This document shows, piece after piece, positions 17,865 to 27,509 of a stretch of DNA of 64,000 bases (positions within the stretch are counted from its first letter, which is position 1; every line of letters starts with the position of its first letter). The notes beneath the pieces were generated by a model. That model saw only the letters and a list, made by a program, of their open reading frames with translations. It was not told where the DNA came from and ran no database searches. This DNA is from Rhodospirillaceae bacterium. Lineage in GTDB: Bacteria; Pseudomonadota; Alphaproteobacteria; Bin65. Location: positions 30,063 to 94,062 of the forward strand of contig JAPPLJ010000002.1 in NCBI GenBank assembly GCA_028819475.1, written 5' to 3'. The position numbers were made by a program, and so were the translations under genes.

Positions 17865-18152
17865 ATGGCTCTGGATACCGATACGGTGCGCCGGATTGCG
17901 CATCTGGCAAGGGTGCGCGTCCCGGAGGCGGAACTGGAGCCGCTGGCCGCGGAACTGTCCAACATCCTAACCTGGGTCGAACAGCTCGGCGAGGTGGACA
18001 CGGAGACCGTGCCGCCGATGACCAGCGCGGTCGCCGTCCGGCTGCCGATGCGCGACGACGACGTGACCGACGGCGGCGCGCCGGATGCGGTGCTGTCCAA
18101 CGCGCCGGACGGCGCGCCCGGTTTCTTCGCGGTGCCGAAGGTCGTCGAGTGA
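17865..18152 (+). CDS. gatC: Aspartyl/glutamyl-tRNA amidotransferase subunit C (GatC)
   Basis: A 95-residue subunit that stabilises the GatCAB complex, which converts Glu-tRNA(Gln) or Asp-tRNA(Asn) to the amidated form. The family pattern is clear: [36 protein letters not shown] near the N-terminus, then a C-terminal [19 protein letters not shown]. The start is set by the conserved MALDTDTV beginning. The stop overlaps gatA (TGATG). Confidence 0.95.
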   Translation: MALDTDTVRRIAHLARVRVPEAELEPLAAELSNILTWVEQLGEVDTETVPPMTSAVAVRLPMRDDDVTDGGAPDAVLSNAPDGAPGFFAVPKVVE

Positions 18153-19654
18153 TGGCCGGCCTGACGGACCTTACCCTGGCCGAAGGCCGGGCCGGACTGG
18201 CGGCCGGCGACTTCTCCGCGGAGGAGCTGACCCTAGCGCATCTGGACGCCCTGGAGCAGACCCGGCCGCTCAACGCCTTCGTCACCGAAACGCCGGAGCG
18301 GGCGCTGGATATGGCGCGCGCGTCCGATACCCGCCGGGCGCAGGGCGAGGCCGGGCTGCTCGAGGGCCTGCCCATCGCGGTGAAGGACCTGTTCTGCACC
18401 CGGGGCGTGCAGACGACCGCCGGTTCGCGCATCCTCGGCGGCTTCGCGCCGCCCTACGAATCGACGGTGACCGCGAAAATGTGGGCCGAAGGCGCGGTCA
18501 TGCTGGGCAAGACCAACATGGACGAGTTCGCCATGGGCTCGTCCAACATCACCTCGCACTACGGCCGGGTCGAGAATCCCTGGCACGCGGCGCGGTCGAA
18601 CCGGGCGCTGGCGCCGGGCGGCTCGTCCGGCGGGTCCGCGGCGGCCGTGGCCGCGCGTGCCGCGCCGGCCGCGACCGGGACCGACACCGGCGGCTCGATC
18701 CGCCAGCCGGCCGCCTTCTGCGGCATCGTCGGCATGAAGCCGACCTACGGCCGCTGCTCGCGCTGGGGCATCGTCGCCTTCGCCTCGTCCCTCGACCAGG
18801 CCGGGCCGATCACCCGGACGGTGCGCGATGCGGCGATCCTGCTGCGCGCCATGGCCGGGCACGACCCGAAGGATTCGACGTCCGTGCCGCGCGACGTGCC
18901 GGACTACGAGGCCGCGCTGACCGGCGATATCAGCGGCCTGCGCATCGGCATTCCGGCGGAATACAGGATGGACGGCACGCCGGAGGCCATCGTCGCGCTC
19001 TGGGAACGGGGCAAGGACTGGCTGAAGGCGGCCGGCGCCGAGATCGTCGACCTCAGCCTGCCGCACACGAAATACGCCCTGCCGGCCTATTATATCGTCG
19101 CGCCGGCGGAGGCCTCGTCCAATCTCGCGCGCTACGACGGCGTGCGCTTCGGCCTGCGGGAGGCCGGCGAATCCGCCGGCGACTCAATCGGCGGCGGGGC
19201 GGACCTGACGGAGATGTACGAGGCGACCCGCGGCGCCGGCTTCGGTGCGGAGGTCCGCCGGCGCATCCTGATCGGCACCTACGTCCTCTCCGCCGGCTAT
19301 TACGACGCCTACTACATCAAGGCGCAGCGCGTGCGCAGCCTGATCGCGCGCGATTTCCGCGAAGCCTTCGAAACGGTCGACGCCATCCTGACGCCGACCA
19401 CGCCGACCGCCGCCTTCCCGCTCGGCGAGAAGATGGACGACCCGATCGCCATGTATCTCAACGACGTGTTCACGGTGCCGGCGAGCATGGCCGGCCTGCC
19501 GGCGATCTCCGTGCCGGCCGGGCTGGACGGCGACGGCCTGCCGCTCGGCCTGCACCTGATCGCCGACGCCTTCGAGGAAGAAACCCTGTTCCGCGTCGCC
19601 GGGGTGCTGGAAGAGGCGGCAGGCTTCGCCGCAAGGCCGGAACGGACGGGCTGA
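18152..19654 (+). CDS. gatA: Aspartyl/glutamyl-tRNA amidotransferase subunit A (GatA)
   Basis: A 500-residue amidase-signature subunit that releases ammonia from glutamine for the GatB partner. The Ser-cisSer-Lys triad lies in [10 protein letters not shown] (Lys) and [13 protein letters not shown] with [11 protein letters not shown]. Downstream [27 protein letters not shown] is diagnostic of GatA rather than other amidases. Translation is coupled to gatC. gatB does not follow; the next sequence is an unrelated pseudogene fragment, whereas gatB is often the next gene in relatives. Confidence 0.95.
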   Translation: MAGLTDLTLAEGRAGLAAGDFSAEELTLAHLDALEQTRPLNAFVTETPERALDMARASDTRRAQGEAGLLEGLPIAVKDLFCTRGVQTTAGSRILGGFAPPYESTVTAKMWAEGAVMLGKTNMDEFAMGSSNITSHYGRVENPWHAARSNRALAPGGSSGGSAAAVAARAAPAATGTDTGGSIRQPAAFCGIVGMKPTYGRCSRWGIVAFASSLDQAGPITRTVRDAAILLRAMAGHDPKDSTSVPRDVPDYEAALTGDISGLRIGIPAEYRMDGTPEAIVALWERGKDWLKAAGAEIVDLSLPHTKYALPAYYIVAPAEASSNLARYDGVRFGLREAGESAGDSIGGGADLTEMYEATRGAGFGAEVRRRILIGTYVLSAGYYDAYYIKAQRVRSLIARDFREAFETVDAILTPTTPTAAFPLGEKMDDPIAMYLNDVFTVPASMAGLPAISVPAGLDGDGLPLGLHLIADAFEEETLFRVAGVLEEAAGFAARPERTG

Positions 19655-19711
19655 GCGCAACGCGCATTTTTCCTTCCCCTCTCGATGCAACATGAACAAA
19701 GACTGAAACCT

Positions 19712-19741
19712 GTTACCCATGTAACCGGTCAGAACTGACCG
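19712..19741. repeat. Paired short inverted repeats at a probable rearrangement junction
   Basis: Two adjacent palindromes, GTTAC-CCAT-GTAAC (19712-19725) and CGGTCAG-AA-CTGACCG (19726-19741), sit exactly where readable GMC-oxidoreductase sequence begins. Inverted repeats like these can be insertion-sequence end scars. No transposase sequence remains. Confidence 0.45.
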
Positions 19742-19983
19742 AGCAGGAGCTGGTCCCGGGCGCTGGCGACATCGGCACGACGATCTTCCACCCTGTCGGC
19801 ACCTGCAAGATGGGCAACGATCCGCAGGCGGTGGTCAGCGACCAGCTCAAGGTTCATGGGGTCGAAAACCTGCGCGTGATCGACGCCTCAATCATGCCGA
19901 CCGTGACCTCCGGTAACACCAACAACCCGACCATCATGATCGCCGAAAAGGGCGCTGCCATGATGCTGGAAAACGCGCGGTGA
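19735..19983 (+). pseudogene. C-terminal remnant of a GMC-family (choline dehydrogenase-like) oxidoreductase
   Basis: This is an open frame of 83 codons with no start. It matches the end of FAD-dependent GMC oxidoreductases: [18 protein letters not shown] (catalytic His region), [18 protein letters not shown], and [16 protein letters not shown], ending properly in a stop. The ~450 residues with the FAD-binding domain are missing. It begins at a palindrome 80 bp after gatA, so it looks like the left-over end of a gene removed by a deletion or insertion event. It cannot encode a working enzyme. Confidence 0.88.
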
Positions 19984-20120
19984 TGAGGTGCGCCAATGCC
20001 GAAAATTACACCATCTATGTAGAAAGATAGCTTTCGACCATATTCTTTTCGATGATATGCTCGTTCTACAAAAACTTACGACATAATTGAGCAGGGTACA
20101 AGAAAGTTACATGTTTGCCG

Positions 20121-21230
20121 TCATACTTCGTGCACCTCTCGCACCGCTCTTAGATCAAAAATCGCAAGGCCATTCCTACTCAAAAAACTGTCCTCTCGCT
20201 CCGTTTCATACTCCGGAAACTTTCTGTCTTCAGCCGCATTTAGAGATAGATCCAGGATTGTTGCGGCCCACAATAATCTTTCTTCTGAAAATGAATTTAT
20301 ATAGAATGTGATGTCTTCATAGCGGTTTATTGGCAGAAATGCACCGCGAATATACGCAACGCTCAAGCCACATACCGTTCGACCATCCGATAGGACCAAC
20401 TGTTTCCAGTAATCTCGCCGAGGATCGAACTCTTCGCTAAGAAGAATTCGAGGCTCTTTAGTAGAAAATTTCGGAGCCCTATCAGAGAAACCAAACGAAA
20501 ATATCATTCGTTCTAAAATTTCGCGCTGCATTTCAGCGGCAGAGGCCATGAACCATTCGGGATTTGGCGGTTCAAGCCCGTGTCTCGGATCGATAGCCGC
20601 GAGCCATGGATCGAGCCCGTTTTCTTCTGTTGCCCAGCGCGATGCCACTGCCCAACCTTTGAACTCAACGTCTTGGGCGCCGTAGTGATAAAGATCAATT
20701 TGCACGCGGGCTACTTGTTCTTGTGCCTTTCTCAGGCTTGGAGGTATAGCGTAGCCATCCCAGAACGACTTTTCCCAGTTGTTACCATCCCGTGTTCCCT
20801 TCGCCTCGGCGACGACGTAGTCGGTCGAATTCCACCCGATCCAATCCGGCATATCGCCGTTCTCATTATCTCGCATACGGACGGTTGCGCTTGGCGAAAA
20901 ATTAAAATACTTTCCCTCGATTGGTAGTAGTCCCGTTACGCCTTCACACTTCTCGAGATAAGATCTTGCGAAAATTCTTCCATGAATGTTTGAGTAAGAG
21001 CGTCGAAGCTCGCGATCCGCACCCGGACCGCTCCCTCGCCAGATCAACATAGAATCATTTGTAAGGTGTGCATTAAACGTCGACAAATATACGCTTGCTG
21101 GGCCAACGGTTGAACCGACTTCTCTAATATTAGCGTGCGCTAGGTCGAGCAAATCCAAAGACAAAGTAGTGTGTCTGGATATCGTACCGTTATTGGGATA
21201 TCGGTAGAATCTAACGTCGCGGCTACTCAA
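20121..21230 (-). CDS. Orphan protein with PD-(D/E)xK-like nuclease motif, AT-rich and probably acquired
   Basis: I do not recognise the 369-residue protein as a named family. Residues 128-144 read PDWIGWNSTDYVVAEAKG: Pro128-Asp129, then Glu142-x-Lys144 on a hydrophobic strand, which is the spacing and shape of a PD-(D/E)xK nuclease core, and a helix with a possible upstream acidic residue precedes it (GRIFARSYLEK). No signal peptide or membrane segment is seen. The start is TTG with GGAGAGG 4 nt before it. Base composition and codon use (many AAT, ATA, TTA, AGA) are clearly unlike both flanks. It stands alone between the GMC remnant and a broken nitronate monooxygenase gene. A solitary defence or restriction-like nuclease is the best guess, by motif and context only. 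Confidence 0.6.
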   Translation of the reverse strand: MSSRDVRFYRYPNNGTISRHTTLSLDLLDLAHANIREVGSTVGPASVYLSTFNAHLTNDSMLIWRGSGPGADRELRRSYSNIHGRIFARSYLEKCEGVTGLLPIEGKYFNFSPSATVRMRDNENGDMPDWIGWNSTDYVVAEAKGTRDGNNWEKSFWDGYAIPPSLRKAQEQVARVQIDLYHYGAQDVEFKGWAVASRWATEENGLDPWLAAIDPRHGLEPPNPEWFMASAAEMQREILERMIFSFGFSDRAPKFSTKEPRILLSEEFDPRRDYWKQLVLSDGRTVCGLSVAYIRGAFLPINRYEDITFYINSFSEERLLWAATILDLSLNAAEDRKFPEYETEREDSFLSRNGLAIFDLRAVREVHEV

Positions 21231-21356
21231 CAGACCTCTCCGCTGGAAAATTTGCCAACAATTCGATCAACAAATTACGATAAAATTAGGTCTCAACAAG
21301 ACATTAATTGCGGCAATTTTATTCGTGCGACGAAATTGTTGTCGTGCCAACCATAC

Positions 21357-22364
21357 TCACGCCGCGTCGGCGGGGGCCTCGCCGGCGTCGTAGGGCGCGC
21401 TCCAGGCGGCGAGGCGGGCCTTCGCGGCGTCGTATTCTTCGCGCAGCCGGGCGACGATCTCGGCGGTCGGGCGGATATCCTTGACCATGCCGGTGCTCTG
21501 GCCGGCGCTCCATATATCGCGCCAGACCTTGCGGCTGGACCCGCCGCCGGAGCCGAAATCCATCTTCGACTTGTCGGCCTCGGGCAGGTTGGCCGGGTCG
21601 AGGCCGGCGGCTGCCACGCTCTTGGCGAGATAGTTGCCTTTCACGCCGGAGAAGACGTTGGTGTAGACGATGTCCTCCGCCGTGCTGTCGACGATCATCT
21701 CCTTCTGGCGCTCCTGGGCGTTGGCTTCGGCCGACGCGATGAAGCGGGTGCCGAGATAGGCGAGGTCGGCGCCCATGGCCTGGGCGGCGAGGATCTGGCC
21801 GCCGGTCGCCATGCTGCCGGACAGGATGACCGGCCCGTCGAAGAATTCGCGCACCTCGGCGACCAGCGCGAAGGGGCTGAGCGCCCCGGCATGGCCGCCC
21901 GCCCCGGCGCAGACCAGGATCAGCCCGTCGGCGCCTTAGGCGAGCGCCTTCTTCGCGTGGCGGATGTTGGTGATGTCGTGGAACACCAGCCCGCCATAGC
22001 TGTGCGCTGCCGGCGCGACGTGGGTCGGCGCCTGCAGGCTGGTGATCATGATCGGCGCCTCGTATTTCACGCACAGTTCGACATCGTGCTCCAGCCGGTC
22101 GTTCGACTTGTGAACGATCTGGTTGACCGCGAAGGGCGCGACCGGCCGGCCCGGATGCTTGGCGGCATACTCGCCCAGTTCGGTCGTTATCCGGTCGAGC
22201 CATTCGTCGAGCACCTCCTTGGGGCGCGCATTGAGCGCCGGGAAGGAGCCGACGATGCCGGCCTTGCACTGTTCGATCACCAGGTCCGGGTTGGAGACGA
22301 TGAACAACGGCGCGCCGATCAGCGGCAGCGACAGCCGCCCCTTGAGGGATTCCGGAATGGCCAT
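21357..22364 (-). pseudogene. Nitronate monooxygenase (2-nitropropane dioxygenase family) interrupted by an in-frame stop
   Basis: The frame from ATG 22364 reads MAIPESLKGRLSLPLIGAPL and runs through the FMN-binding TIM barrel, but codon 143 is TAA (21936-21938). The same frame then continues without any shift as GADGLILVCAGAGGHAG, GPVILSGSMATGGQILAAQAMGADLAYLGTRF and on to a normal end at 21357, 335 residues in all. Only one base need differ (for example GAA to TAA). Family members oxidise alkyl nitronates with FMN. Either the gene is freshly inactivated or the base is a sequencing error; everything else looks intact. It is followed by the AT-rich orphan gene and preceded by an acyl-CoA synthetase. 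Confidence 0.85.
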
Positions 22365-22387
22365 GATTGCGGGGTCTCCGTCTCCGG

Positions 22388-23923
22388 TCAGATCCTGCGG
22401 TTCGCGCCGGCCCAGTAGGGGTCGCGCAGCCGGCGCTTGAATATCTTGCCCGAATCTTCCCGCGGCAGCGCGTCGTGGAATGCGACGACTCGCGGCACCT
22501 TGTATCCGGCGAGCCGCGCGGCGACGTGGGCGCGGATGTCGTCTTCGCTCACCGCATCGCCGGCTTCGACCGCAGCGGCGACTGCCTCGCCGAACTCGTC
22601 GTCCGGGATGCCGAAGACGGCGCAGTCGCGCACCGCCGGATGATCGCCGATGACGGCTTCGATCTCGGACGGATAGATGTTGACGCCGCCGGAGATGATC
22701 ATGTCCTTGCGGCGGTCGCACAGATAGAGATAGCCGTCCTCGTCCTGCCAGCCGATATCGCCGTTTGTGAACCAGGCGCCGCCCTTCGTGCCTTCATCGA
22801 GCTCCGGCCGGTTGCGGTAGGTGAAGCCGTACGCCGGGTTGAGCTGCATGTAGAGTTCGCCTTCCTGCCCCGGCGGCAAAACCGCGCCGTCCGCGCCGCG
22901 GACCTGCACCGGCGTCGTCTTGCGCGGCTTGCCGACCGTGCCCGGCCGGGCCAGCCATTCCGCGCTCGAGGCGACCGAGACGATGGCCGCTTCGGTCGAG
23001 CCGTAATATTCGTGGATCACTGGCCCCCACCACTCGATCATCGCCCGCTTGACGCCGGGCGGGCAGGGCGCCGCGCCGTGAATGACATATTTGAGGGAAG
23101 AGACGTCGTATCGCCGGCGCACGTCCTCGGGCAGGCGCAGCAGGCGGCTGAACATCGTCGGCACCATGTGCATCGCCTCCGCCTTGCGCTGCTCGGTCAC
23201 GCGCAGCAGGTCCGCGGCGTCGAACCGCGGCATCAGGAAGAGGTCGCCGTCGAGGGCCAGGCAGCCGGACGAGTAGGCGAAGGTCGCGCTGTGATACATC
23301 GGTCCGGTCATGACGGCGTTCATGTCGCTCCACAGGCCGAACGCGTCCGCCATCATCGCACTGCCGCGTTCGATCGCTTCCGCGCCGGTGGACTCGCGGG
23401 TCACGCCCTTGGGCTGCGCTGTGGTGCCGGAGGTGTAGATCATGGAGAAGCGGCCCGCCGGCGGCCCGGCGGCCGGCTCGAAGCCGCCGATCCAGTCCTC
23501 CCAGCGATCGAGACCGTCCGGCGCGCGCGCGGCGTCGTCGGCGATCCGGTAGGCCGCGATCATGGACGGCGCCGGTTCCACCGCGAGAATTCGGACCTTG
23601 TCCGGCACGAAGGGCCGGATTTCGGCCAGCAGATCGGTGTGGACGACCAGGACGTCCGCGCCGCAATCGGCCAGGATTGCGCCCACTTCCCCGCCGCGCA
23701 GATGCCAGTTGACCGGCACGATATAGGCGCCGGCCCAGTTGGCCGCGAGCGCCGTCTCCAGGAACGGAATGTCGTTGCGCAGCACCATGGCGACGGCGCT
23801 GCCGGGCCCGAGGCCGAGCGCCCGGAACCCCGCCGCCGCCCGGCGCGCATTGGCGTAGAGCGCCGCCTTGTCGAGCGCCCGGTCCGGCGTCGCGACGGTT
23901 CCCTTGGGCGGGGCGAAGGTCAT
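22388..23923 (-). CDS. AMP-dependent acyl-CoA synthetase/ligase
   Basis: A 511-residue adenylate-forming enzyme (ANL superfamily) that activates a carboxylic acid to its CoA thioester. The P-loop-like motif is MIYTSGTTAQPKGV (residues ~160-173). Then come YYGSTEAA, GDIGWQDEDGYLYLCDRRKDMIISGGVNIYPSEIE (A5-A8 motifs with the hinge) and the catalytic Lys in PREDSGKIFKRRLR. The substrate is not predictable; medium-chain fatty or aromatic acids are usual. It lies 23 bp upstream of the nitronate monooxygenase gene on the same strand, probably one transcript. Confidence 0.9.
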   Translation of the reverse strand: MTFAPPKGTVATPDRALDKAALYANARRAAAGFRALGLGPGSAVAMVLRNDIPFLETALAANWAGAYIVPVNWHLRGGEVGAILADCGADVLVVHTDLLAEIRPFVPDKVRILAVEPAPSMIAAYRIADDAARAPDGLDRWEDWIGGFEPAAGPPAGRFSMIYTSGTTAQPKGVTRESTGAEAIERGSAMMADAFGLWSDMNAVMTGPMYHSATFAYSSGCLALDGDLFLMPRFDAADLLRVTEQRKAEAMHMVPTMFSRLLRLPEDVRRRYDVSSLKYVIHGAAPCPPGVKRAMIEWWGPVIHEYYGSTEAAIVSVASSAEWLARPGTVGKPRKTTPVQVRGADGAVLPPGQEGELYMQLNPAYGFTYRNRPELDEGTKGGAWFTNGDIGWQDEDGYLYLCDRRKDMIISGGVNIYPSEIEAVIGDHPAVRDCAVFGIPDDEFGEAVAAAVEAGDAVSEDDIRAHVAARLAGYKVPRVVAFHDALPREDSGKIFKRRLRDPYWAGANRRI

Positions 23924-23944
23924 GGCGGTTGATGCGGGATCGCC

Positions 23945-24107
23945 CGTCCTTCGAGACGAGGTTTCGAGACGCGATCCTGCGGATCGCTCCTCAACCTCTC
24001 CTCAGGATGAAGCTGAAGTTGTGGAGCCAAAAAAATTCTTCATCCTGAGGAGGCCATTGAGGAGCGGTGCGAAGCGCCGCGTCTCGAAATGGCCGTCCCG
24101 AAGGACG
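23945..24107. repeat. 163-bp imperfect inverted-repeat element
   Basis: Two arms of about 66-68 bp (23945-24010 and 24040-24107) are inverted copies with scattered mismatches. Shared blocks are CGTCCTTCG, TTTCGAGACGCG, CGCTCCTCAA and CTCCTCAGGATGA. They enclose a ~29-bp AT-richer centre. The element sits between two genes and has no coding potential. It is the type of dispersed palindromic unit common in alphaproteobacteria and could fold into a long hairpin in RNA. Confidence 0.8.
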
Positions 24108-24118
24108 CCCGCGCCGCC

Positions 24119-24436
24119 CTACTCCGCGGCGATGGCGATGTCGCCGATGCTGTTGTCGACCACCACCGGCGTCTCGAAGAAGCGCACGTCCGGGTCGGCG
24201 CCGTAGCGGTCGGCGATGAAGGCGCGCCATTCGGGGCTGAAGGTCGCTTCGGCCGAAGCCCGGTCCTCGAACAGGTAGCAGCCGCCGCCGACGCCGGTCT
24301 CCGGGTTGAACAGATAGTATTTGCGCACCAGCCCCTCGATCGACTGGTAGCGCGGCGCGGTGGCGGAGAACAGCTCCCGGGCCTTGTCCAGGGTCGTGCC
24401 TTCGGCCAGCGGGAAATTGACGACGGCGGTGATCAT
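24119..24436 (-). CDS. YdhR-type putative monooxygenase (ferredoxin-like/ABM fold)
   Basis: A small, 105-residue protein with the ABM/YdhR ferredoxin-like pattern: MITAVVNFPLAEGTTLDKARELF, YQSIEGLVRKYYLFNPETGVGGGCYLFEDRASAEA and a C-terminal RYGADPDVRFFETPVVVDN. Members are dimeric and are suspected monooxygenases or ligand binders. The start is firm (AGGAGG 8 nt upstream). It is on the sdh strand, 70 bp after sdhB, so it could be read through from that operon. Confidence 0.75.
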   Translation of the reverse strand: MITAVVNFPLAEGTTLDKARELFSATAPRYQSIEGLVRKYYLFNPETGVGGGCYLFEDRASAEATFSPEWRAFIADRYGADPDVRFFETPVVVDNSIGDIAIAAE

Positions 24437-24506
24437 GGGTGTTTCCTCCTGAATGTCGGGATCGCCGGGACGGGAGACGGTCCCGCCCGGCCGGGTTCGG
24501 ATCGGT

Positions 24507-25283
24507 TTACTGCCGCGACACCATCAGCTTCTTGGTCTCGGCGATTGCTTTGGCCGGGTTGAGGTGCTTCGGGCAGGTGCTGGTGCAGTTCATGATGGTG
24601 TGGCAGCGGTAGAGGCGGAACGGGTCTTCCAGGTCGTCGAGCCGCTCGCCGGTATATTCGTCCCGGCTGTCGGCGATCCAGCGATAGGCCTGGAGCAGCA
24701 CGGCCGGCCCGAGATAGCGCTCGCCGTTCCACCAGTAGGACGGGCAGCTCGTGCTGCAGGAGAAGCAGAGCACGCATTCCCACAGCCCGTCCAGCTTCTC
24801 GCGGTCTTCCGGCGATTGCAGGCGCTCGCGCTCCGGCGCCGGCGTCCTGGTCTTGAGCCAGGGCTCGACCGAGGCGAGCTGGGCGTAGGCCTGGGTCAGG
24901 TCCGGCACCAGGTCCTTGACCACCGGCAGGTGCGGCAGCGGATAGATCGGGATGTCGCCCCGGTAGTCGGCGATGAAGCTGGTGCAGGCCAGCGTGTTGG
25001 TGCCGCCGATGTTGAAGGCGCAGGAGCCGCACACCCCCTCGCGGCAGGAGCGGCGGAAGGCGAGCGTCGAATCGACCTCGTTCTTGATCTTGATGATCGC
25101 GTCGAGAACCATCGGCCCGCAATCGTCCAGGTCGACGGTGTAGGTGTCGAGCCGCGGGTTGTCCGCGCCGTCGGGGTCGTAGCGGTAGATCTTGAACCGC
25201 CTCGGCCGCTTCGCCCCTTCGGGCGACGGCCAGGCCTTGCCCTTCGCAATCCGGGAATTCGGCGGCAGTCTGAATTGGGCCAT
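24507..25283 (-). CDS. sdhB: Succinate dehydrogenase iron-sulfur subunit (SdhB)
   Basis: A 258-residue subunit that carries electrons from SdhA flavin to quinone through 2Fe-2S, 4Fe-4S and 3Fe-4S clusters. Ligand motifs are [16 protein letters not shown] plus TLAC (2Fe-2S), [16 protein letters not shown] (4Fe-4S) and [20 protein letters not shown] (3Fe-4S). The true start is [10 protein letters not shown] at 25283; the frame is open upstream but adds nothing conserved. It is the last gene of sdhCDAB. Confidence 0.96.
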   Translation of the reverse strand: MAQFRLPPNSRIAKGKAWPSPEGAKRPRRFKIYRYDPDGADNPRLDTYTVDLDDCGPMVLDAIIKIKNEVDSTLAFRRSCREGVCGSCAFNIGGTNTLACTSFIADYRGDIPIYPLPHLPVVKDLVPDLTQAYAQLASVEPWLKTRTPAPERERLQSPEDREKLDGLWECVLCFSCSTSCPSYWWNGERYLGPAVLLQAYRWIADSRDEYTGERLDDLEDPFRLYRCHTIMNCTSTCPKHLNPAKAIAETKKLMVSRQ

Positions 25284-25333
25284 AGGTTCCGTTTCTTTCC
25301 TGCGGGCGGTTCCGCGCCTTCGGCTTTCAGGCG

Positions 25334-27121
25334 CTAATACACCCGTTCCTTCGGCGGGATTGGCGCCACGTCGTTGGTGAGCGTGTTCATGTGGACCGGG
25401 CGGTAGTCGATGGTCACGCCGCCGGCCTCGTCGCACCACGAGATGGTGTGCTTCATCCAGTTCTCGTCGTCGCGCTCCGGGAAATCCTCGCGGGCGTGGG
25501 CGCCGCGGCTCTCCTCGCGGTTGGCGGCCGAGACGATGGTGACCAGCGCCTGGTAGATCAGGTTGTCGAACTCCAGGGTCTCGACCAGGTCGGTGTTCCA
25601 GATCATCGAGCGGTCATTGACCCTGAGATCGTCGCGCCGGGCCCAGATATCCTTCATGCGGGCGACGCCTTCGCCGAGAATGTCGCCGTCGCGGAAAACG
25701 GCGCAGTTGGACTGCATGACCCTCTGCATCTCCAGCCGGGCGGCGGCCGTCGGGGTGCCGCCGGCGGCATGGCGCATCCGGTCGAGCCGGTCGAGCGCCA
25801 GGTCGTCGGCGCCGTTGCCGAGCGGCCGGTGGCGCGCGCCGGGAGCGATGGTTTCCGCGCAATGGTCGGCGGCAGCGCGGCCGAACACGACCAGATCGAG
25901 CAGCGAGTTCGAGCCCAGCCGGTTGGCGCCGTGCACCGAGACGCAGGCCGCCTCGCCGATCGCCATCAGGCCGGGCACCGTGGCGTCGGCATCGCCGTTG
26001 CGCTTCGTGACCGCCTCGCCCCGGTAATTCGTCGGCACGCCGCCCATATTGTAGTGGCAGGTCGGCAGCACCGGCATCGGATCCCTGGTGACGTCGACGC
26101 CGGCGAAGATGCGCGCGGTCTCCGAAATGCCGGGCAGCCGCTGGGCGATAGCGTCCGGGTCCAGATGCTCGATATGCAGGAAGATATGGTCGGCGTCCGG
26201 CCCGACGCCGCGCCCCTCACGGATCTCCAGGGTCATCGAGCGGCTGACGACATCGCGCGATGCGAGGTCCTTGGCCGAGGGCGCGTAGCGCTCCATGAAG
26301 CGCTCGCCCTCCGAATTGGTCAGATAGCCCCCCTCGCCGCGCACCCCCTCGGTGATCAGGCAGCCGGCACCATAGATGCCGGTCGGGTGGAACTGCACGA
26401 ACTCCATGTCCTGGCAGGGCACGCCGGCGCGCAGGGCCATGGCGTTGCCGTCGCCGGTCTGGGTGTGGGCGCCGGTGCAGGAGAAATAGATGCGGCCGTA
26501 GCCGCCGGTCGCCAGCACGGTCTGGTGGGCGCGGAAGCGGTGGATCGTACCGTCGTCCAGGTTCCAGGCGATGACGCCGAGCACCTCGCCGTCCTCGACC
26601 AGCAGGTCGACGGCGAAATATTCGACGAAGAATTCCGCGTTGTGGCGCAGGCTCTGCTGGTAGAGCGTGTGCAGGATGGCGTGGCCGGTCCGGTCGGCGG
26701 CGGCGCAGGTGCGCTGCGCGATGCCCTCGCCATAGTTGGTCGTCATGCCGCCGAAGGCGCGCTGGTAGATTTTGCCGTCCGGCGTCCGGCTGAACGGCAC
26801 GCCGTGATGCTCCAGCTCGATGATCGCCGGGATCGCCTCCTTGCACATATATTCGATGGCGTCCTGGTCGCCGAGCCAGTCGGCGCCCTTGACGGTGTCG
26901 TACATGTGCCAGCGCCAGTCGTCCTCGCCCATGTTACCGAGCGCGGCGGAGATGCCGCCCTGGGCCGCCACGGTGTGGGAGCGGGTCGGGAAGACCTTGG
27001 TGATGCAGGCGGTGCGCAGGCCCTTCTCGGCCATGCCGAAGGTGGCGCGCAGCCCGGCGCCGCCGGCGCCGACGACCACGACATCGTATTGGTGTTCGAC
27101 GATCTCGTAGGCCCTGCCCAT
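25334..27121 (-). CDS. sdhA: Succinate dehydrogenase flavoprotein subunit (SdhA)
   Basis: A 595-residue catalytic subunit of complex II and the TCA cycle. The FAD-binding motif is [13 protein letters not shown] (~14-26). Covalent FAD attachment is at His49 in [38 protein letters not shown] carries substrate-binding and proton-shuttle residues. The C-terminus THTL-like [18 protein letters not shown] is typical of alphaproteobacterial SdhA. It begins 7 bp after sdhD and ends 50 bp before sdhB. Confidence 0.97.
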   Translation of the reverse strand: MGRAYEIVEHQYDVVVVGAGGAGLRATFGMAEKGLRTACITKVFPTRSHTVAAQGGISAALGNMGEDDWRWHMYDTVKGADWLGDQDAIEYMCKEAIPAIIELEHHGVPFSRTPDGKIYQRAFGGMTTNYGEGIAQRTCAAADRTGHAILHTLYQQSLRHNAEFFVEYFAVDLLVEDGEVLGVIAWNLDDGTIHRFRAHQTVLATGGYGRIYFSCTGAHTQTGDGNAMALRAGVPCQDMEFVQFHPTGIYGAGCLITEGVRGEGGYLTNSEGERFMERYAPSAKDLASRDVVSRSMTLEIREGRGVGPDADHIFLHIEHLDPDAIAQRLPGISETARIFAGVDVTRDPMPVLPTCHYNMGGVPTNYRGEAVTKRNGDADATVPGLMAIGEAACVSVHGANRLGSNSLLDLVVFGRAAADHCAETIAPGARHRPLGNGADDLALDRLDRMRHAAGGTPTAAARLEMQRVMQSNCAVFRDGDILGEGVARMKDIWARRDDLRVNDRSMIWNTDLVETLEFDNLIYQALVTIVSAANREESRGAHAREDFPERDDENWMKHTISWCDEAGGVTIDYRPVHMNTLTNDVAPIPPKERVY

Positions 27122-27128
27122 GCCTCGC

Positions 27129-27509
27129 CTATCCCCCGAACGCCAGCATGAGCACGGAAACGATCCCGATGCCGCCGAACAGCAGGGCGGCGAGCTTCAC
27201 GAAGACGATCAGGCCGATCTTCCAGCCCTCGTTATGGACATAGTCCTCGATCACGACCTGGAGGCCGAGCTGGCCGTGGTGGAAGGCGGCCAGGATCGTC
27301 AGGACCAGCAGCCCGGCGGTGACCGGGTTGCCGAGCCAGTCCGCGATCGCGCCGCGGTCGGCGCCGGCCAGCATCAGGATGCTGACCACGATCCAGACCG
27401 TCAGCGGCACCAGCGCGATGGCGGTGACCCGCTGGGCCCACCAGTGATGCGTCCCTTCCTTCGCGCTGCCGAGGCCGCGGACCCGGCCGAGCGGGGTCCG
27501 GAAGCTCAT
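27129..27509 (-). CDS. sdhD: Succinate dehydrogenase membrane anchor subunit (SdhD)
   Basis: A 126-residue membrane anchor with three hydrophobic helices. It contains the haem/quinone-site pattern [16 protein letters not shown] near the start and [17 protein letters not shown] (haem His and Asp-Tyr pair). ATG 27509 overlaps the sdhC stop (ATGA). With SdhC it anchors SdhAB and binds haem b and ubiquinone. Confidence 0.93.
   Translation of the reverse strand: MSFRTPLGRVRGLGSAKEGTHHWWAQRVTAIALVPLTVWIVVSILMLAGADRGAIADWLGNPVTAGLLVLTILAAFHHGQLGLQVVIEDYVHNEGWKIGLIVFVKLAALLFGGIGIVSVLMLAFGG

Noticed and set aside
19696..19740. Possible insertion-sequence terminal repeat
   Set aside because: The palindromes are suggestive but no transposase or second end is found, so no mobile element is annotated.
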